Origin: Streptomyces pacificus
GTDB lineage: Bacteria > Actinomycetota > Actinomycetes > Streptomycetales > Streptomycetaceae
DNA: 64,000 nt
Assembly: GCF_011766325.1 (NCBI RefSeq)
Contig: NZ_BLLG01000012.1
Coordinates: forward strand, 119,380-183,379
Direction: 5' to 3'
Under the pieces are notes generated by a model that saw only the letters and a program-made list of their open reading frames with translations, was not told the origin of the DNA and made no database searches. The position numbers and the translations under genes are program-made. Positions 1 through 11,132 of the stretch are shown here, one piece after another. The first letter of the stretch is position 1, and every line of letters starts with the position of its first letter.

Positions 1-2288
<2,288 letters not shown>

Positions 2289-2447
2289 GGCGCCCCTTCC
2301 GTGTGTCCGGCGCGGCAGGCCGCCGTCCTGCGAGACGGTGACGAATTCCTGAGGGTCACGATTCATGGAACTCAAGCGTATATCTGCAAAACCGGTGGAG
2401 ACTTCCAACGGTGATTTCCCCGTTCACCCCGGATAAAGTCTCAAGGC
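2289..2447. promoter_or_regulatory. Divergent promoter region between UvrA-like gene and MerR/TioE-type regulator
   Basis: This 159-bp gap separates two divergent starts. GAGACTT (2398-2404) and AAGTCTC (2436-2442) form a perfect 7-bp inverted repeat centred just upstream of the regulator start. A shorter GGTGA/TCACC pair lies inside it. Autoregulatory operators of MerR proteins are usually dyads of this kind in their own promoter. The operator assignment is an inference. Confidence 0.4.
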
Positions 2448-3209
2448 GTGAAGCATCTGCGCCCCGTCGACCTGGCCCGTGAGCACGGCATCTCCACCCA
2501 GGCCGTCCGCAACTACGAGCGGGACGGCTACCTCCCGGCCGCCCTGCGCGCCCCCTCCGGCTACCGCCGCTACACCGAGACCCACGCGACGGCCCTGCGG
2601 GCCTATCTGGCGCTCGTCCAGGCGTACGGGCACGCCATGGGCGGCGAGATCATGCGTTCGCTCAACACGGGCGACCTCGACGCCGCGCTGACGGCCGTCG
2701 ACCGCGGCCACGCCCAGCTGCTGCGCGACCGGAGCACCCTGGACGCCGTGGGGCGGGCGGTCGAGCACCTCACCTCGGACCGCGGCGCCGCCGAACACAC
2801 TCCCGCCGACCGCACCCCGCTCAGCATCGGCGAACTCGCCCGCCGGCTGGGAGTCACCGCGGCGACCCTGCGCAACTGGGAGGCGGTGGGCATCCTCGCC
2901 CCGGTCCGGGAACCCGTCACCGGGCACCGCTCGTTCGGCGCCGCGGACATACGCGACGCAGAACTCGCCCATCTCCTGCGGCGCGGGGGCTACCCGCTGG
3001 CGCACATCCGCACGGTGGTCCGGCAGGTCCGCACGGCCGGAGGCACCGAGGCGCTGTCCGCCGCCCTCGACGACTGGCGGGGGCGGCTCACCGCCCGCGG
3101 TGTGGCGATGCTCGAGGCGGCGGCCCGGCTCGCCGGGTACACGGCGCTGCTGGACACCGCCCGGGCCGGACGGCGGACCACCGCCCAGCGGGAGCTGCCG
3201 GGTCGATGA
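2448..3209 (+). CDS. TioE-type transcriptional regulator with two MerR-like HTH domains
   Basis: This 253-residue protein starts at GTG 2448; no strong ribosome site is visible, so the message may be nearly leaderless. It has two winged-HTH MerR-like segments: residues about 3-70 (LAREHGISTQAVRNYERDGY) and about 126-195 (IGELARRLGVTAATLRNWEA). There is no Cys-rich metal-binding tail. Double-HTH regulators of this type are annotated as the TioE family, named from the thiocoraline cluster, and typically sit beside a drug-type UvrA gene, exactly as here. The likely role is control of the divergent UvrA-like gene in response to a DNA-intercalating ligand. The ligand cannot be read from sequence. 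Confidence 0.85.
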   Translation: MKHLRPVDLAREHGISTQAVRNYERDGYLPAALRAPSGYRRYTETHATALRAYLALVQAYGHAMGGEIMRSLNTGDLDAALTAVDRGHAQLLRDRSTLDAVGRAVEHLTSDRGAAEHTPADRTPLSIGELARRLGVTAATLRNWEAVGILAPVREPVTGHRSFGAADIRDAELAHLLRRGGYPLAHIRTVVRQVRTAGGTEALSAALDDWRGRLTARGVAMLEAAARLAGYTALLDTARAGRRTTAQRELPGR

Positions 3210-3325
3210 GACCGGGTGCCGTCGCCGTGTACGGGTGGGCACGCGGCGCCCGCTGCCCGGCAGGTCGCCGACCGGGCGACATCCATCGGAGCGGAGGCGG
3301 TGCTCCACGACCGGCGGCCACCCGC

Positions 3326-3390
3326 CGACGGCCACGGCGATGTCCCTCAGGGCGGGGGCAGCGCCGTGAGGGACATCGCCGTGGCCGTCG
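3326..3390. terminator. Perfect 24-bp hairpin between convergent MerR and LysR genes
   Basis: Bases 3326-3349 and 3367-3390 are perfect reverse complements with a 17-nt loop. The right arm encodes the last residues of the LysR protein and the left arm contains its stop codon (3347-3349). The position between convergent genes fits a bidirectional factor-independent terminator, although no T-tract follows. Confidence 0.7.
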
Positions 3391-4261
3391 CCTTCGCAAG
3401 GTGTCCGAGCAGGGCCGCGACGGCCGGCGGGTGCGGCGGCTCTCCGTGGACCGCGGCGCTGACCACCCTCTCCTGGTCCGGCAGCCGTACCGGCCGCACA
3501 GCGTGGTCGAGTCGGGCCGCCAGGGCCAGACCGGGCAGCGTGGTGACGCCAAGCCCGGCGGCGACGAGGGCCTGGACGGCGACGTAGTCGTCGGTGGTGA
3601 AGGCGATGTCGGGGGTGAAGCCCGCGGCCTCGCAGCAGCGCACCAGCCGGGTGCGGCACCGTTCGCAGCCGGTGATCCACCGTCGCGTGGCGTGGTCGCC
3701 GATCCGGTCGCCCGGCAGGCCGGCCGGGGTCACCAGGTAGACGGGCTCGGTGAGCAGAGGAGTTCGGCGCAGCCCGTCCTCGGCTGCTGGTGGGCCCGAG
3801 TACGGGCCCGAGTAGTCGAACAGCAGGGCGATGTCGACCTCGCCCGAGCGCAGCAGCCGGGTCGCCTCGGGCGGTTCGGCCTCGGTGAGGCGCAGTTCGA
3901 CGTCGGGGTGCGCGGCGGCGAACGCGGCGGCGGCCGGCGGGACGAAGGTGCCCAGGGCCGAGGGGAAAGCGGCCAGACGTACCCGTCCCGCGTGCAGGCC
4001 GGTGTGGGCGGCGAGTTCGTCCTCTGCGGCCTCCAGGCGCCCCAGGATCTCCTCGGCCCGCTCGGCCAGCATCCGGCCGGCGCCGGTCAGCCGGACGCCG
4101 CGCCCCACCCGCTGCACGAGCCGGCTGCCCGTCTCGGCCTCCAGCCGGGCCAGATGATGGCTGACCGACGGCTGGGCATAGCCCAGGGCGCGAGCGGCGG
4201 CGGTGACCGAGCCATGGCGGGCGACCGCGGCGAGCACGCGCAGGCGGGTGACGTCGAGCAT
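3347..4261 (-). CDS. LysR family transcriptional regulator
   Basis: The start at ATG 4261 gives 304 residues, the normal family length. The longer open frame upstream runs antisense through the dehydratase and is rejected. Residues 1-60 hold the LysR winged HTH (VTAAARALGYAQPSVSHHLARLE). Residues about 90-295 form the periplasmic-binding-protein-like effector domain, with a WITGCERCRTR stretch near the middle. The gene diverges from a PLP dehydratase across an 84-bp gap that contains an ATC-N9-GAT box. That layout is typical for a LysR protein that activates the divergent gene and represses itself. The co-inducer is unknown; an amino acid substrate of the dehydratase is a reasonable guess. 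Confidence 0.9.
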   Translation of the reverse strand: MLDVTRLRVLAAVARHGSVTAAARALGYAQPSVSHHLARLEAETGSRLVQRVGRGVRLTGAGRMLAERAEEILGRLEAAEDELAAHTGLHAGRVRLAAFPSALGTFVPPAAAAFAAAHPDVELRLTEAEPPEATRLLRSGEVDIALLFDYSGPYSGPPAAEDGLRRTPLLTEPVYLVTPAGLPGDRIGDHATRRWITGCERCRTRLVRCCEAAGFTPDIAFTTDDYVAVQALVAAGLGVTTLPGLALAARLDHAVRPVRLPDQERVVSAAVHGEPPHPPAVAALLGHLAKATATAMSLTALPPP

Positions 4262-4271
4262 GCGGACAACA

Positions 4272-4288
4272 TATCGATGAGCTTGATA
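4272..4288. promoter_or_regulatory. LysR box (ATC-N9-GAT) in divergent promoter
   Basis: ATC at 4273-4275 and GAT at 4285-4287 are separated by exactly nine bases, extended by one base on each side to TATC...GATA (4272-4288). This is the classical T-N11-A LysR recognition pattern. It lies 11 bp from the LysR start and 58 bp from the dehydratase start. Binding is inferred. Confidence 0.65.
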
Positions 4289-4345
4289 GGTGGGCGCGAG
4301 AACTGGCATTGGACCGATGCGGCGGCATGCCGGGACGATGGCGGC

Positions 4346-5416
4346 ATGCCCAAGCCTCCTGCCTTCGCCGACGTCCTCGCCGCCCGGGACCTTCTCTCCG
4401 GCTACCTGCCCGCCACCCCGATGTGGTCGTATCCCCTGCTCGACGCGGTGGCCGGTACGACCGTCCACGTCAAGCACGAGAACGCCCAGCCCGTCGGAGC
4501 GTTCAAGGTGCGCGGCGGGCTGACGCTGCTGTCCGGCCTGACGCCTGCGCAGCGCGCCCGCGGCCTGGTCACCTACTCCACCGGAAACCACGCCCAGTCC
4601 CTGGCCTACGCCTGCGCCGCCTTCGGCGCCTCCTGCACGGTGGTGATGCCGGAGACGGTCCCCGAGGCGAAGGCGCGGGCGGCGTCTGCGCTCGGCGCCG
4701 AGGTGGTACTGCACGGTCCGGACATGGGTGCCGCGCAGGAGCGGGCCGAGCAGCTGGCGGCCGACGGCGACCGGCATCTGGTCAGTCCCGGCGACACCCC
4801 GGCCCTGCTGGCCGGCGTCGGCACCCTGTATCTGGAGCTCTTCGAGGCCCGGCCCGATCTCGACGCGGTCGTGGTGCCCGTCGGTTCCGGCACCGGAGCC
4901 GCGGCGGCCTGCCTGGTCGCCGCGGAACTCGCCCCGGACTGCCGGGTGATCGCGGTGCAGTCGTCAGCGGCACCGGCGGCGCACGACTCGTGGCGGGAGG
5001 GCGTCTGCGTCCGTCGCCCCAACCGCACCACCGTGGAGGGCCTGGCCACCGGACGGGGCTTCACCCTGCCGCAGCACGTCATGCGCTCCCAACTCGCCGA
5101 CTTCCACCTGGTCTCCGACCAGCAGATCGCCGCGGCACAGCGGCTCCTCGCCGGCCATGCGCACACCCTCGCCGAAGGCGCCGGAGCCGCCGCACTGGCC
5201 GCCGTACTGGCCAGGCCGCAGGAGTTCACCGGGCAGCGCGTCGCCGTGGTCTGCACCGGCGGCAACGCCTCCGCCGGCGATATCGCCGCACTGGGCGAGG
5301 GGACCGCGCGGGACGGGGGTGTCACACTGGACGGGGGCGCTGCACTGCGCGAGGGAGCCGCCTCGGACGAGGACCCCACAACGGACGAGGGTGCCGCATC
5401 AGCGCCGAGGGGATGA
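4346..5416 (+). CDS. PLP-dependent threonine/serine dehydratase-like protein
   Basis: The start at ATG 4346 (GGGACG about 9 nt upstream) gives 356 residues. This is a fold-type II PLP enzyme. The Schiff-base lysine lies in VGAFKVRGG (Lys54) and is followed by STGNHAQSLAYA, the substrate and PLP loop. GSGTGAAA is the phosphate-binding glycine loop (about residue 177), and TGGNAS lies near the C-terminus. Such enzymes deaminate threonine or serine to the keto acid, and relatives act on 3-hydroxyaspartate or ectoine intermediates. No ACT regulatory domain is present, so this is probably a catabolic form. The last 35 residues are a low-complexity Asp/Gly/Ala/Glu tail outside the fold. The divergent LysR gene is the likely regulator. 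Substrate specificity is not determined. Confidence 0.88.
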   Translation: MPKPPAFADVLAARDLLSGYLPATPMWSYPLLDAVAGTTVHVKHENAQPVGAFKVRGGLTLLSGLTPAQRARGLVTYSTGNHAQSLAYACAAFGASCTVVMPETVPEAKARAASALGAEVVLHGPDMGAAQERAEQLAADGDRHLVSPGDTPALLAGVGTLYLELFEARPDLDAVVVPVGSGTGAAAACLVAAELAPDCRVIAVQSSAAPAAHDSWREGVCVRRPNRTTVEGLATGRGFTLPQHVMRSQLADFHLVSDQQIAAAQRLLAGHAHTLAEGAGAAALAAVLARPQEFTGQRVAVVCTGGNASAGDIAALGEGTARDGGVTLDGGAALREGAASDEDPTTDEGAASAPRG

Positions 5417-5687
5417 TCACGTGGGACCGCGGGGCATACGCAGTGCTCGTCCGGGTCCTCGCCGAGAGGGGCGAGGGGCTGCTCCGCACCGTCCGGCGAA
5501 GGGAGCCGGGCCTGACCGGGCATGAACCGTGGATGAGCGCGGGGCCGGCCCTCGCCGAAGGCGAGGTCCTCGCGCCGCCCGTCCGCGGCGCAGCAAAGCC
5601 GGCACCCGGCACCCGGCAGACGTCCCCTCCACCGGACGGGAAGAGCCCCTGGCCCCTGATCACGGCCGTTCCCACAGGCGCCGGCGG

Positions 5688-6374
5688 CTACGCGGGGTCC
5701 AGCACGGGACGCGCCGGAAGTCCGCCGCTGTCCTCACAGCGCAGTTCCCTGGCCATGGCCAGGGAGACGGAATGGGCCACGGTCGCGTAGGCGTCCTTCA
5801 ACGCCTCGGGGTCACCCTCGGGCGGCTTCGGCATACCCCAGCGCTCCACCCCGACGACGATGTGAGCCGCCGAACGCGAGTTGCCCAACTTGACGCTCTT
5901 GCAGCCGAAGAAGACATACGCCTTGTCCTCAGCCGCCACGGCCCGCTCGCCCATGTCCAGCTCGGTGAAGTTCGGGGCCGATGCGGCCGTCGGGGCCCTG
6001 TCTTCGAGATTCCAGGTGATTCTGAGCTCGAAATCCGGCGTGCCAAGGGGGTTGTAGACACGGCATACATCCTGGGTCAGGGTGGGGACCGGGTAGGCCT
6101 CGATGAGGTCCGACGCGGACTTGGCGACGGTGTACCTTTCCGCCGACGCCTCGAACCGCGATGCCCCCGTGATCACCTTCAGCGCCTTGGAGGCGTCGGC
6201 GGACACGGCGTCACCACCGCAGAGTTGTGTCCCCCCAACGACCCCGTAGTCCGTCGGAGTCCCGTCCCCGCCTCCGCCCCCCGCACAGGCGGCAGCCGCG
6301 AGGAACAACGAGCCGACCACGGCCGCGAAGAGGGCCCGTCCGCACGCCGACCTACGACTGACCACTGTCCCCAT
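5688..6374 (-). CDS. Hypothetical secreted lipoprotein
   Basis: The start at ATG 6374 follows GAAGG and gives 228 residues. The N-terminus is a lipoprotein signal: Arg-rich n-region, hydrophobic stretch ALFAAVVGSLFLAAAAC, then Gly-rich spacer. The residue three before the lipidated Cys is Ala rather than Leu, so the lipobox is somewhat atypical. The mature part has several Cys residues (LCGGD, DVCRVY, FFGCKS, LRCEDS), suggesting disulfides outside the membrane. I do not recognise a family. The gene lies 29 bp downstream of a decayed gene on the same strand and may once have been co-transcribed with it. Confidence 0.75.
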   Translation of the reverse strand: MGTVVSRRSACGRALFAAVVGSLFLAAAACAGGGGGDGTPTDYGVVGGTQLCGGDAVSADASKALKVITGASRFEASAERYTVAKSASDLIEAYPVPTLTQDVCRVYNPLGTPDFELRITWNLEDRAPTAASAPNFTELDMGERAVAAEDKAYVFFGCKSVKLGNSRSAAHIVVGVERWGMPKPPEGDPEALKDAYATVAHSVSLAMARELRCEDSGGLPARPVLDPA

Positions 6375-6403
6375 CCTTCATGTGTCCTCCACCGCCCACC
6401 GCC

Positions 6404-7145
6404 TCAGCCAGTCTCAGGATCGTTGCCCTGCTGCCTCTCGCGGTCGTTGCCGACCCCGTAGCCGATCAGCATCGACTCGCGTAGGTCCTGGGCGAACTCG
6501 CCATTGTTGTCCACGTTGTTATTCCGCAGGAAGCCCTCCATTGGAGACTCGGCCATGCTCTCACCCGCCGTGTAGATCTTCTTCTTCTCCTCCGCGGCGA
6601 GCTCCTCCACCTTCTCCTTGTGCTCATCCACCGCGTTGTCCGACACTTCGCCGACCACCTGGCTGATGACCTGCTCGGCAGCACCGCTGGCAGTGTCGAC
6701 CGCCAGCGGGACGAGCACCGCGTGCCGCCCCCACGGCCGCGGTCGCGGGCAGAAAAGCGACACCCGCCGCGATACCCGCCGTGGCCCCGAACGCGACCCA
6801 GCCCGCCCGCTCGGCAACCGCTTCCTCGTAGTCCTCGTGGGTCTTGAGGCTCGTCGCCTCCACCTGGTCGGCCCGCGACTGGTCGAGCATGCCCTGCACC
6901 TCGGCGCCCACGCGCACGGTCGCCCTGGCTGCGCCCTCGTTGAGCACCCGGCGTCGCCTTCGGGTGGGCAGCTGGCGCAGACCCTCGACACTCACGCTGT
7001 TGTAGTCATCAGCGGTGTTGGAGCCGGCCGAGCCCGGTCGCAGCCGGTTGACCAGCAGTTATTCGGTGTTGTCGCAGAACATCAGCGGCGGGTGGTGGCC
7101 ATGTCCCTTGAAGTTCGCCTCGGCGCCCTCCTTGTCGGAGTGCCA
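6404..7145 (-). pseudogene. Decayed Streptomyces hypothetical gene (in-frame stop plus frameshift)
   Basis: On the minus strand one frame reads HSDKEGAEANFKG...LMFCDNTE, hits TAA at 7059, and continues in the same frame with protein-like sequence (LLVNRLRPGSAGSNTADDYN, then AEVQGMLDQSRADQVEATS and a hydrophobic GWVAFGATAGIAAGVAFLPA). Near 6720-6735 the sense switches to another frame, which continues LAVDTASGAAEQVISQVVGE to GNDPETG and stops at 6404. Composition and helix pattern on both sides fit a single large streptomycete protein with a C-terminal helical region. No 5' start region is preserved. The family is uncertain. A sequencing error could explain one lesion but is less likely to explain both. 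Confidence 0.6.
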
Positions 7146-7322
7146 GGGGGCGGGGCGATTGGCCGGAATCCCGCTGGCACGTTCCCCGTCGCCCACCTTG
7201 AATGAAGATCGTCCGGGTAGGCGGCGCACAGGTGGAGAGGTTGCGCGAGCGAGCGGCATCCGCGGCGACGCTGCGGGAACCTGCTGCGGACGCCCGCCAT
7301 GCAACCCCGTAGGAGACCGACC

Positions 7323-8528
7323 ATGGACGCGCTCGTCTCAGCCGGACGCATGCTGACCGGTCCGAGGGGCCGGCTGCTGCCGGACGGGGCCGTCCTTGTC
7401 CGCGGGGGCGTCATCACGGACGCGGGGCCCCTGGCGGACGTCAGGACACGGGCTCCGGACGGCATCGCCAGGTACGACCATCCGGAAGGGACCCTGCTGC
7501 CCGGCCTGATCGACGCGCATGTCCATCTGGCCCTGGACGCCGGCCCCGACCCTGTGGCCGCCTTGCGCGAGGCCGACGACGCAACGCTGCGCAACGGTAT
7601 GGCCGAGCGGGCCGCGCAACTGCTCCGTACCGGTGTCACCACGGCGCGGGACCTCGGTGACCGCAACGGCCTGGCGATCCGGCTCCGCGACGACATCGCA
7701 GGCGGGCACCTTCCCGGCCCGCGGATCCTCGCCGCGGGAACGCCGCTGACGGGGCCGGGCGGCCACTGCTGGTTCCTCGGCGGGGAGGTGCGCGGCGAGC
7801 GCGCCATCCGCGGCATGGTCCGGCGCAACGCGGCTCAGGGCGTCGACGTGATCAAGGTGATGGCGACAGGAGGCGGCATCACCAGGGGCGGGCCTCCCGT
7901 CTGGGCCTCCCAGTTCACGCCCGCCGAACTGTGCGTCGTGGTGGAGGAGGCGGACCGTGCGGGCCTGCCCGTGGCGGCCCACGCGCACGGCGCCGAGGGC
8001 ATCGCCGCCGCAGTGGCCGCCGGGGTGGCCACGATCGAGCACTGCACCTGGATGGCCCGGGACGGATTCGATGTCCGGGAGGACGTCGTGGCAGAGATCG
8101 TCGCCAAGGGCATCCGCGTCTGCCCGGCGGCCAGTCCCGACTGGCGTGGCTTCGCCGAACGCTTCGGCACCGAGCGCGCGGCGGAGATGTTCGGCCGCTT
8201 GGGGTGGATGCGCGAGCGGGGCGTGCGGCTGATCGCCGGCACCGACGCAGGCGTGAGCCGTGCCGTCTTCGACGATTTCGTCTCCAGCCTGGAGTTCTTC
8301 GCACACATCGGCTGTACACCCGCCGAGATCATCGACCTCGCCACCACCGAAGCCGCCCGCGCCCTGGGCCTGGGCGGCACGACCGGGCGCCTGGAGCCCG
8401 GCCATCGTGCGGACCTGCTGGTCGTCCACGGCGACCCCGTCAGGGATCTTCGGGCTCTGCGCCGAGTGGCTCTGGTCATGTCCGGCGGGCGGGTCCATCT
8501 GCCGCGGATTCCGCCTGTGTCCGGGTGA
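7323..8528 (+). CDS. Metal-dependent amidohydrolase
   Basis: ATG 7323 is chosen over an upstream ATG because GGAG lies 8 nt before it; this gives 401 residues. The protein follows the imidazolonepropionase/prolidase-like amidohydrolase layout: a small beta domain, then a TIM barrel. Metal ligands are visible: DAHVHL (about residue 64), the bridging-Lys region VIKVMATGGG (about 176), AAHAHG (about 219), IEHC (about 238) and GTDAG (about 305). The C-terminal GHRADLLVVHGDP closes the small domain. It probably hydrolyses a C-N bond in a cyclic amide or peptide. There is no clear operon partner. Substrate unknown. Confidence 0.9.
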   Translation: MDALVSAGRMLTGPRGRLLPDGAVLVRGGVITDAGPLADVRTRAPDGIARYDHPEGTLLPGLIDAHVHLALDAGPDPVAALREADDATLRNGMAERAAQLLRTGVTTARDLGDRNGLAIRLRDDIAGGHLPGPRILAAGTPLTGPGGHCWFLGGEVRGERAIRGMVRRNAAQGVDVIKVMATGGGITRGGPPVWASQFTPAELCVVVEEADRAGLPVAAHAHGAEGIAAAVAAGVATIEHCTWMARDGFDVREDVVAEIVAKGIRVCPAASPDWRGFAERFGTERAAEMFGRLGWMRERGVRLIAGTDAGVSRAVFDDFVSSLEFFAHIGCTPAEIIDLATTEAARALGLGGTTGRLEPGHRADLLVVHGDPVRDLRALRRVALVMSGGRVHLPRIPPVSG

Positions 8529-8855
8529 GGCGGCTCGACGGGTTTCTCGAGGTCTTCGCCGGACGCCTCGACGACATCGTCCCGGAGCTTCCCGCCGGCC
8601 GGCGAGGTGGTGGCGCCCCTGTCGGAGGCCCGGTGGGAGGGCGTGAAGCTGCGGGTATGTCCGCCGCCGGACGCCCGCCCCACCGCGGCCGGCCGGCAGG
8701 CGGGCCCGCGGCACGCACGGAGCAGGGGTCGGGCACCTGGTGCCGGCGGTCCGCCGGCACTCCCGAGGCTCCGCCGGAATCGGCGCCAGCGGGGGCGGCA
8801 CGGGTGTCGCTTCGGTGTCGGGACATCGCGCGCGACGGCCGGCCGGAGGGCATGC
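8529..8855. other. Gene-free interval
   Basis: This GC-rich stretch lies between convergent genes. No reading frame has recognisable protein features and no strong hairpin was seen. Confidence 0.5.
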
Positions 8856-11132
8856 TCACCCCCAGTGCTCCTCCTGGTACCGCAGGAGGTCATCGCCGTG
8901 GAGTTGCCTGGTGGCGTTGCCGACCCGCACCCAGAAGTCGGTGAAGTCGCCCCCGCCCTTCACGGGTTTGGCGAACACCGGCTTGCCCGCCGCGGCAACG
9001 CTGATCTGGCAGACGGCGTTACCGGAGATCTCGGGGAAGCGTACGCGGACGGTGGTCGCTGTCGGGGCGGACAGGCTGCTGTCGAGGAGTTGGCGTACGA
9101 AGAGCTCGTATCCGTCCGCGCCCGCCCGCGACTCCAGCGTGGCGAGGTCGTTCTCGATGCCGAGGACGCTCCCGTCGTCGGCGACGCCGATGAACAGGTT
9201 TCCGCCCTCGCCGTTCAGGAAGCCGCAGACGGCCTTGACGATGTTGTGCCGCAGGGACTTGTCGGACTGCCGGGTGTGCACGTTCCAACGGGCGCTGGCC
9301 TTGAACTCGGTGCCCTGGGACTCACCGGCGGCGATCATGTCGGCCGGGGTCGTGGGGACGTACGCGGGGCGTTCCCCCGTGAGGGTTTCGAACGCTTCCC
9401 GCACGACCTTGGCGATCAGCTGGCGCCGCCGCTCCAGGAAGGTGGCGTAGTCGAGCTGTGCCCAGCCGACCGGAAGCGCATGCCACCGCACCTGCCGCTC
9501 GAGGACCTGGGGGTCCATCGCGTCGGTGACCCTCGGCCAGTATTCGTGGGGTGCGTCGGTGGTGGACTGCTCGGCCGCCGGCCATGTCACATAGGCCATG
9601 TTGGCGATGGCGTTGACTTGGCGCCGGTCGGTGATACCCAGTCCGGCGAGCGCCTTGCGGTGGAACAGGTTGCTCCGGTCGACCGTCTTGGCGGGTTGGA
9701 CCGAGGGGTCCATCAGATCGCGGATTCGCCGGTTGCCGAAGAGCATCTCGGCGTCGAGGATGTTGAGCGCCGCCTGGTAGGCGAACAGCACCGGTGAACG
9801 CGACGAGGAGGTGTCCAGCCGGTTCGGCAGGGAGATGTCCCAGTAGTCGCCGGTGAAGTTCGCTGCGGTGATCCGGTCGAGTTCCGCGATGAAAGCCCGG
9901 CCGTCGCCCGGCGGAAGACTGCCGATCCGTCCCAGGTCGAACTCCATCTGCGACTCAGGTGAGTTGGAGTACCGACCGGTGGTGTGCGCCATGAAGAACC
10001 ACCGGCCGATCACGGGGCGGAGTTCGTCGACCGTCAGTCCGAAGTCGTGGCGGCCGATCAGCCAGACCGTGTAGCTGTACAGCAGGGCGTTGTCGGATGT
10101 GATCATCTTCCGGCCGAGGAAGCCGGCTGCCGTGATGCACTGGAAGAACTCGTGCCAGCTGGTCAGGTCCAGGACTTTGGTCTGTGCCTGGGCGAGCAGG
10201 TCGAACTGCTTCTGCCGTCGTTCGGAGGTGACCTTGCCGGTTTCGAGGTCCTTTCCCCGCAGGACGCTGTAGACGTGCTGCAGCCGGGCGCGGCGGAAGG
10301 CGACAGCGACGGCTACCCGCAGCAGCTGGTCCGGGCTGGGGTCCAGGAAGGCGTTGCGGGGGCTCGGACCGGCCGGCCCTGCGACCACCGCGCAGCGGCT
10401 GAAGTCCTCGAGCTGGCGGCGGCCCTTCTCCCAGTGGACCGACATCAGGGTGAGGATGAAGTCGGACTGGTTGAGCTTCACTCCTTCGGAGTTGATGCGC
10501 ACGAAGATGTCGGCGACCTGCTCCTCGTCGGCCGAGTCGCCCAGCTCCACGACCTGGAAGTGGAACCCGTGCAGATCCCTGACCCTGTACACGCGTTCTT
10601 CGAGCTCGTCCTTGACGGCGTCCGGCAAGGGCTGCCCGCCGGCCTGTTCGAGGCGTTGGAAGAACTTCCGGACGGTCGACTTGTAACCGCCCCTGGCCCA
10701 GAGCGCGGTGATGTCCGGAATGAAGTGGGCGTCACGCTCGATCGCGGCGTCCGTGACCTCGAACGTCTGGTCCTCGGGGCGGAACGCGATCCGCACGTTG
10801 ATCTCGTCGAAGGACTTGGAGACGATCTTGCGTCCGGTGAGCACGGCGAACAGGGCGGTCAGCCGCTGCTGCCCGTCCACGACCAGCAGCTGAGGTGCCC
10901 GGTCACCGGCTTCCGTTCCGATCCGACGCGTCCCCACCTCGGCACCGGTCTCCCAGAACATCAGGGTGCCGATCGGGTAGCCCCGATACATCGAGTCCAG
11001 CAGATCGCGGGTCTTCGCCGCAGACCAGACGAACGGGCGCTGGATGTCGGGCAGTCCGATACGGCCGCCCTCGATGTTCTCGATCAGGTGCCGGAGCGTG
11101 TAGTTGGTATCGCGATACAAGGTGGGCGGCAC
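8856..11132 (-). CDS. DUF262 (GmrSD N-type) protein with C-terminal AlbA_2 domain
   Basis: GTG 11132 is chosen because AAGGAG lies 9 nt upstream; this gives 758 residues. A possible ATG at 11198 lacks a ribosome site. The N-terminal third is a DUF262/ParB-like domain: PDIQRPFVW, LDSMYRGYPIGTLMFW and the catalytic-type LLVVDGQQRLTALF motif (residues about 81-95). A long helical middle follows. The last about 160 residues are an AlbA_2 (Schlafen-type nucleic-acid-binding) domain: ESQGTEFKASARWN (about 602) and GFLNGEGGNLFIGVADDG (about 640). Canonical GmrSD proteins carry a DUF1524 HNH nuclease at this position, and none is visible here. DUF262 proteins act in type IV restriction and phage defence, so a defence role is plausible but inferred. 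The gene stands alone. Confidence 0.85.
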   Translation of the reverse strand: MPPTLYRDTNYTLRHLIENIEGGRIGLPDIQRPFVWSAAKTRDLLDSMYRGYPIGTLMFWETGAEVGTRRIGTEAGDRAPQLLVVDGQQRLTALFAVLTGRKIVSKSFDEINVRIAFRPEDQTFEVTDAAIERDAHFIPDITALWARGGYKSTVRKFFQRLEQAGGQPLPDAVKDELEERVYRVRDLHGFHFQVVELGDSADEEQVADIFVRINSEGVKLNQSDFILTLMSVHWEKGRRQLEDFSRCAVVAGPAGPSPRNAFLDPSPDQLLRVAVAVAFRRARLQHVYSVLRGKDLETGKVTSERRQKQFDLLAQAQTKVLDLTSWHEFFQCITAAGFLGRKMITSDNALLYSYTVWLIGRHDFGLTVDELRPVIGRWFFMAHTTGRYSNSPESQMEFDLGRIGSLPPGDGRAFIAELDRITAANFTGDYWDISLPNRLDTSSSRSPVLFAYQAALNILDAEMLFGNRRIRDLMDPSVQPAKTVDRSNLFHRKALAGLGITDRRQVNAIANMAYVTWPAAEQSTTDAPHEYWPRVTDAMDPQVLERQVRWHALPVGWAQLDYATFLERRRQLIAKVVREAFETLTGERPAYVPTTPADMIAAGESQGTEFKASARWNVHTRQSDKSLRHNIVKAVCGFLNGEGGNLFIGVADDGSVLGIENDLATLESRAGADGYELFVRQLLDSSLSAPTATTVRVRFPEISGNAVCQISVAAAGKPVFAKPVKGGGDFTDFWVRVGNATRQLHGDDLLRYQEEHWG

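Noticed and set aside
7202..7312. 36-codon plus-strand frame just before the amidohydrolase
   Set aside because: No ribosome site and no recognisable sequence; its stop merely overlaps the amidohydrolase ribosome site.
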